From: Mycoplasmatota bacterium
GTDB lineage: Bacteria > Bacillota_I > Bacilli_A > Haloplasmatales > Haloplasmataceae
Assembly (NCBI GenBank): GCA_018394295.1
Contig: CP074573.1
Location: 682,001 to 746,000, forward strand
Direction: 5' to 3'
Length of the DNA: 64,000 nucleotides
The position numbers and the translations under genes are program-made. Shown in pieces: positions 62,405 through 64,000 of this stretch; within the stretch, counting starts at the first letter, position 1, and every line of letters starts with the position of its first letter. Below the pieces are notes generated by a model. It ran no database searches and was not told the origin of the DNA. It worked only from the letters and a program-made list of their open reading frames with translations.

Positions 62405-63610
62405 ATGGATGTGAATAAGATAAGACAAGACTTTTATGTTCTTGCCAATAGTAATTTATCCTATTTAGATAATGCTGCTTCTACACTTAAGCCTAAATCA
62501 GTGATAGATATGTTAAACTATTATAATGAAAGATTAGGTGTTAATATTCACCGTGGAGTATATCGTATTAGTTATGAAGCAACAGAATTATATGAGAAAT
62601 CTCGAAAAAAGACTGCCGATTTGCTAAACTGTCAATTTGAAGAGGTTGTTTTTACACGTGGTACTTCAAGTGCATTAAATTTAGTCGCATCTAGTTATGG
62701 AATGAATATGATTCAAGAAGGTGATGAAATCATTACCTCTGAACTAGAACATCATTCATCAATGTTACCATGGCAAAATGTCGCTAAAATCAAAAAAGCT
62801 AAATTAGTTTATGTCCCATTAGATGATGATAAGAGAATAACAATTGAAAATTTCAAAAAAGTCTTAAGTGATAAAACAAAGATTGTCGCATTAAACTATG
62901 TTTCAAATGCGATGGGATATATGACACCAATTGAAGAAATTATTGAACTCACCCATCAGAAAAACGCCTTAGTGATTGTTGATGCAGCGCAAGCTGTTCC
63001 ACATATGAAAGTAGATGTAAAAGCACTTGATTGTGATTTTTTAGCTTTCTCAGGACATAAAATGTGTGGACCTACAGGAATTGGTGTCCTCTATGGAAAG
63101 TATCATTTACTTCAAGAAATGGAACCAATTGAATTTGGTGGCGATATGATTGATCACGTAGGACTTAACGAAGTAACTTATAAAGATGCACCTTATAAGT
63201 TTGAGACAGGAACACCATTAATTGCCTCTGCGATTGGATTAGGTGCAGCGATTGATTATATTCAATCAATTGGTTTTGATTTTATTGTTAAGCATGAACA
63301 AATGTTAAGAGATTATATGCTTAGTCAAATGAATAAATTAGATGGTGTTACAATTTATAATTTAAAAACAGATACTGGTATTGTTTCATTTAATATTGAT
63401 GGTGTCCATCCTCATGACGCTGCAAGTGTTTTTGATGAAGAGAATGTGGCGATTCGTGCAGGACATCATTGTGCTCAGCCACTAATGCATTGTTTGAATC
63501 AAATCGCAACCGTCCGTGCATCTGTTTATTTTTACAATACAAAGGAAGATATTGATCAATTAATTGAAGTAATCAAAAAAGCTAAAGCCTTTTTTGATAA
63601 CTTTATGTAG
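62405..63610 (+). CDS. sufS: Cysteine desulfurase SufS
   Basis: A 401-residue PLP-dependent desulfurase. It is read from the ATG at 62405 (MDVNKIRQDFYVL matches the usual N-terminus); TTG at 62387 and GTG at 62393 are alternatives in frame. YLDNAASTLKP, NIHRGVYRISYEATELYE and TSELEHHSSMLPW are group II signatures. The PLP lysine is in FSGHKMCGPTGIGVLYG and the active-site cysteine in RAGHHCAQPLM. It mobilises sulfur from cysteine to SufU. Confidence 0.95.
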   Translation: MDVNKIRQDFYVLANSNLSYLDNAASTLKPKSVIDMLNYYNERLGVNIHRGVYRISYEATELYEKSRKKTADLLNCQFEEVVFTRGTSSALNLVASSYGMNMIQEGDEIITSELEHHSSMLPWQNVAKIKKAKLVYVPLDDDKRITIENFKKVLSDKTKIVALNYVSNAMGYMTPIEEIIELTHQKNALVIVDAAQAVPHMKVDVKALDCDFLAFSGHKMCGPTGIGVLYGKYHLLQEMEPIEFGGDMIDHVGLNEVTYKDAPYKFETGTPLIASAIGLGAAIDYIQSIGFDFIVKHEQMLRDYMLSQMNKLDGVTIYNLKTDTGIVSFNIDGVHPHDAASVFDEENVAIRAGHHCAQPLMHCLNQIATVRASVYFYNTKEDIDQLIEVIKKAKAFFDNFM

Positions 63611-63623
63611 AGGGGAAAAAAAG

Positions 63624-64000
63624 ATGTCAAATGGTAATTTAGAAACCTTATATCGTCAAGTAATTATGGATCATTATAAAAATCCACGAAATAAAGGATT
63701 AAAAGAGAATGAGTTATATTATACTGTCCATTTAAAAAATCCAACTTGTGGTGATGATTTAACTATTCAAATTAAAGTTGAAGATAATATAATAACGGAA
63801 GTTTTCCATGATGGGTCGGGTTGTTCTATATCGATGTCAGCTGCTTCTGTCATGAGCGAAACGATTAAAGGATTAAGTTTAGATGAAGCCCAAAAAATCA
63901 TTGAAAATTATGTTCATATGGTTAAAGGTGAAACTTTCGATAGCGAAATGTTTATGGGTGATGCAATTGTTTATCAGGGTGTGTCTAAGTTTCCAGCTCG
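63624..64000 (+). CDS. sufU: Zn-dependent sulfur-transfer protein SufU (cut by window end)
   Basis: The first ~125 residues of a protein normally about 145 long; no stop is reached. ATG at 63624 follows AGGGGAA. The IscU-like signature includes YRQVIMDHYKNPRNKG, the first zinc ligands in NPTCGDDL, and the second in GSGCSISMSAASVMSE; the third Cys lies beyond the window. It activates SufS and accepts sulfur. The insertion after the second motif (IKGLSLDEAQKIIENYVHMVKGE) is the SufU type, which separates it from IscU. Confidence 0.92.
   Translation, partial: MSNGNLETLYRQVIMDHYKNPRNKGLKENELYYTVHLKNPTCGDDLTIQIKVEDNIITEVFHDGSGCSISMSAASVMSETIKGLSLDEAQKIIENYVHMVKGETFDSEMFMGDAIVYQGVSKFPA

Noticed and set aside
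1-64000. Mobile elements, prophage, CRISPR arrays, rRNA or tRNA genes
   Set aside because: No transposase, integrase, cas gene, regular spaced repeats or tRNA-like CCA/TΨC patterns were recognised by reading; a tRNAscan-type search could still find a missed tRNA.

Overview
The window reads as one AT-rich bacterial chromosome segment with the standard code: UGA is a genuine stop for many genes (for example those ending at 41044, 42043 and 44300). Gene content points to a low-GC, Gram-positive-type (Bacillota-like) anaerobic fermenter. It includes UgtP-type glycolipid synthase, RecX, YhaM, HemZ, SUF with SufU, alternative GTG/TTG starts, strong AGGAGG ribosome sites, pyruvate:ferredoxin oxidoreductase and an NADH-linked [FeFe] hydrogenase. 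An early-branching Bacillota lineage near the Mollicutes (Haloplasmatales, Izemoplasmatales or Turicibacter-like) would fit, but this is an inference from style and content, not from a marker gene. No tRNA, rRNA, insertion sequence, CRISPR array or prophage was seen.

Layout. 1-6000: the tail of a von Willebrand A protein, a Cys-rich four-helix protein, an rRNA methyltransferase, a small protein resembling alpha/beta spore proteins, and a zinc-uptake operon (znuA-znuC-znuB-zur, minus strand) behind an almost ideal Zur-type palindrome that overlaps its -35 element. 6000-16000: RNase R, a two-gene chromate-type transporter, an HtrA protease, an ArsR-type repressor with a Zn/Cd P-type ATPase, an MprF/YbhN-like membrane protein and an orphan iron-siderophore binding lipoprotein. 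16000-29100: galU, ugtP, recX, then a complete glycogen locus (glgB, glgC, a fused glgD-glgA, glgP, pulA). 29100-38600: two tandem small lipoproteins, a frameshifted chimeric copy of a PrsA-like foldase, a CsoR/CstR-like repressor with hemZ and yhaM, the intact PrsA-like gene, and a Crp/Fnr regulator divergent from an ABC importer of unknown substrate.

41000-53200 is the energy core: a ten-gene run of DRTGG, RsbT/W-like ATPase, hydrogenase-like Fe-S protein, DRTGG, PHP and ATPase proteins, then NuoE-, ferredoxin- and NuoF-like subunits and the catalytic HydA. It is preceded by a promoter and two Rex-like operators and followed by a monocistronic PFOR gene. Pyruvate oxidation would supply reduced ferredoxin, and the HydABC-like enzyme would re-oxidise ferredoxin plus NADH to H2, with NADH-sensing Rex as the likely regulator. 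53600-60000 is an oligopeptide importer (oppB, C, D, F, A). 60268-end is sufC-D-S-U, cut by the window edge, which would supply Fe-S clusters to the many Fe-S proteins upstream.

Most notable: the GlgD-GlgA fusion; the hydrogenase-linked six-gene module whose third protein keeps all four H-cluster cysteine positions; the Rex-like sites; the disrupted chimeric foldase copy; the spore-protein-like ORF; and a lysine-rich insertion in OppF.
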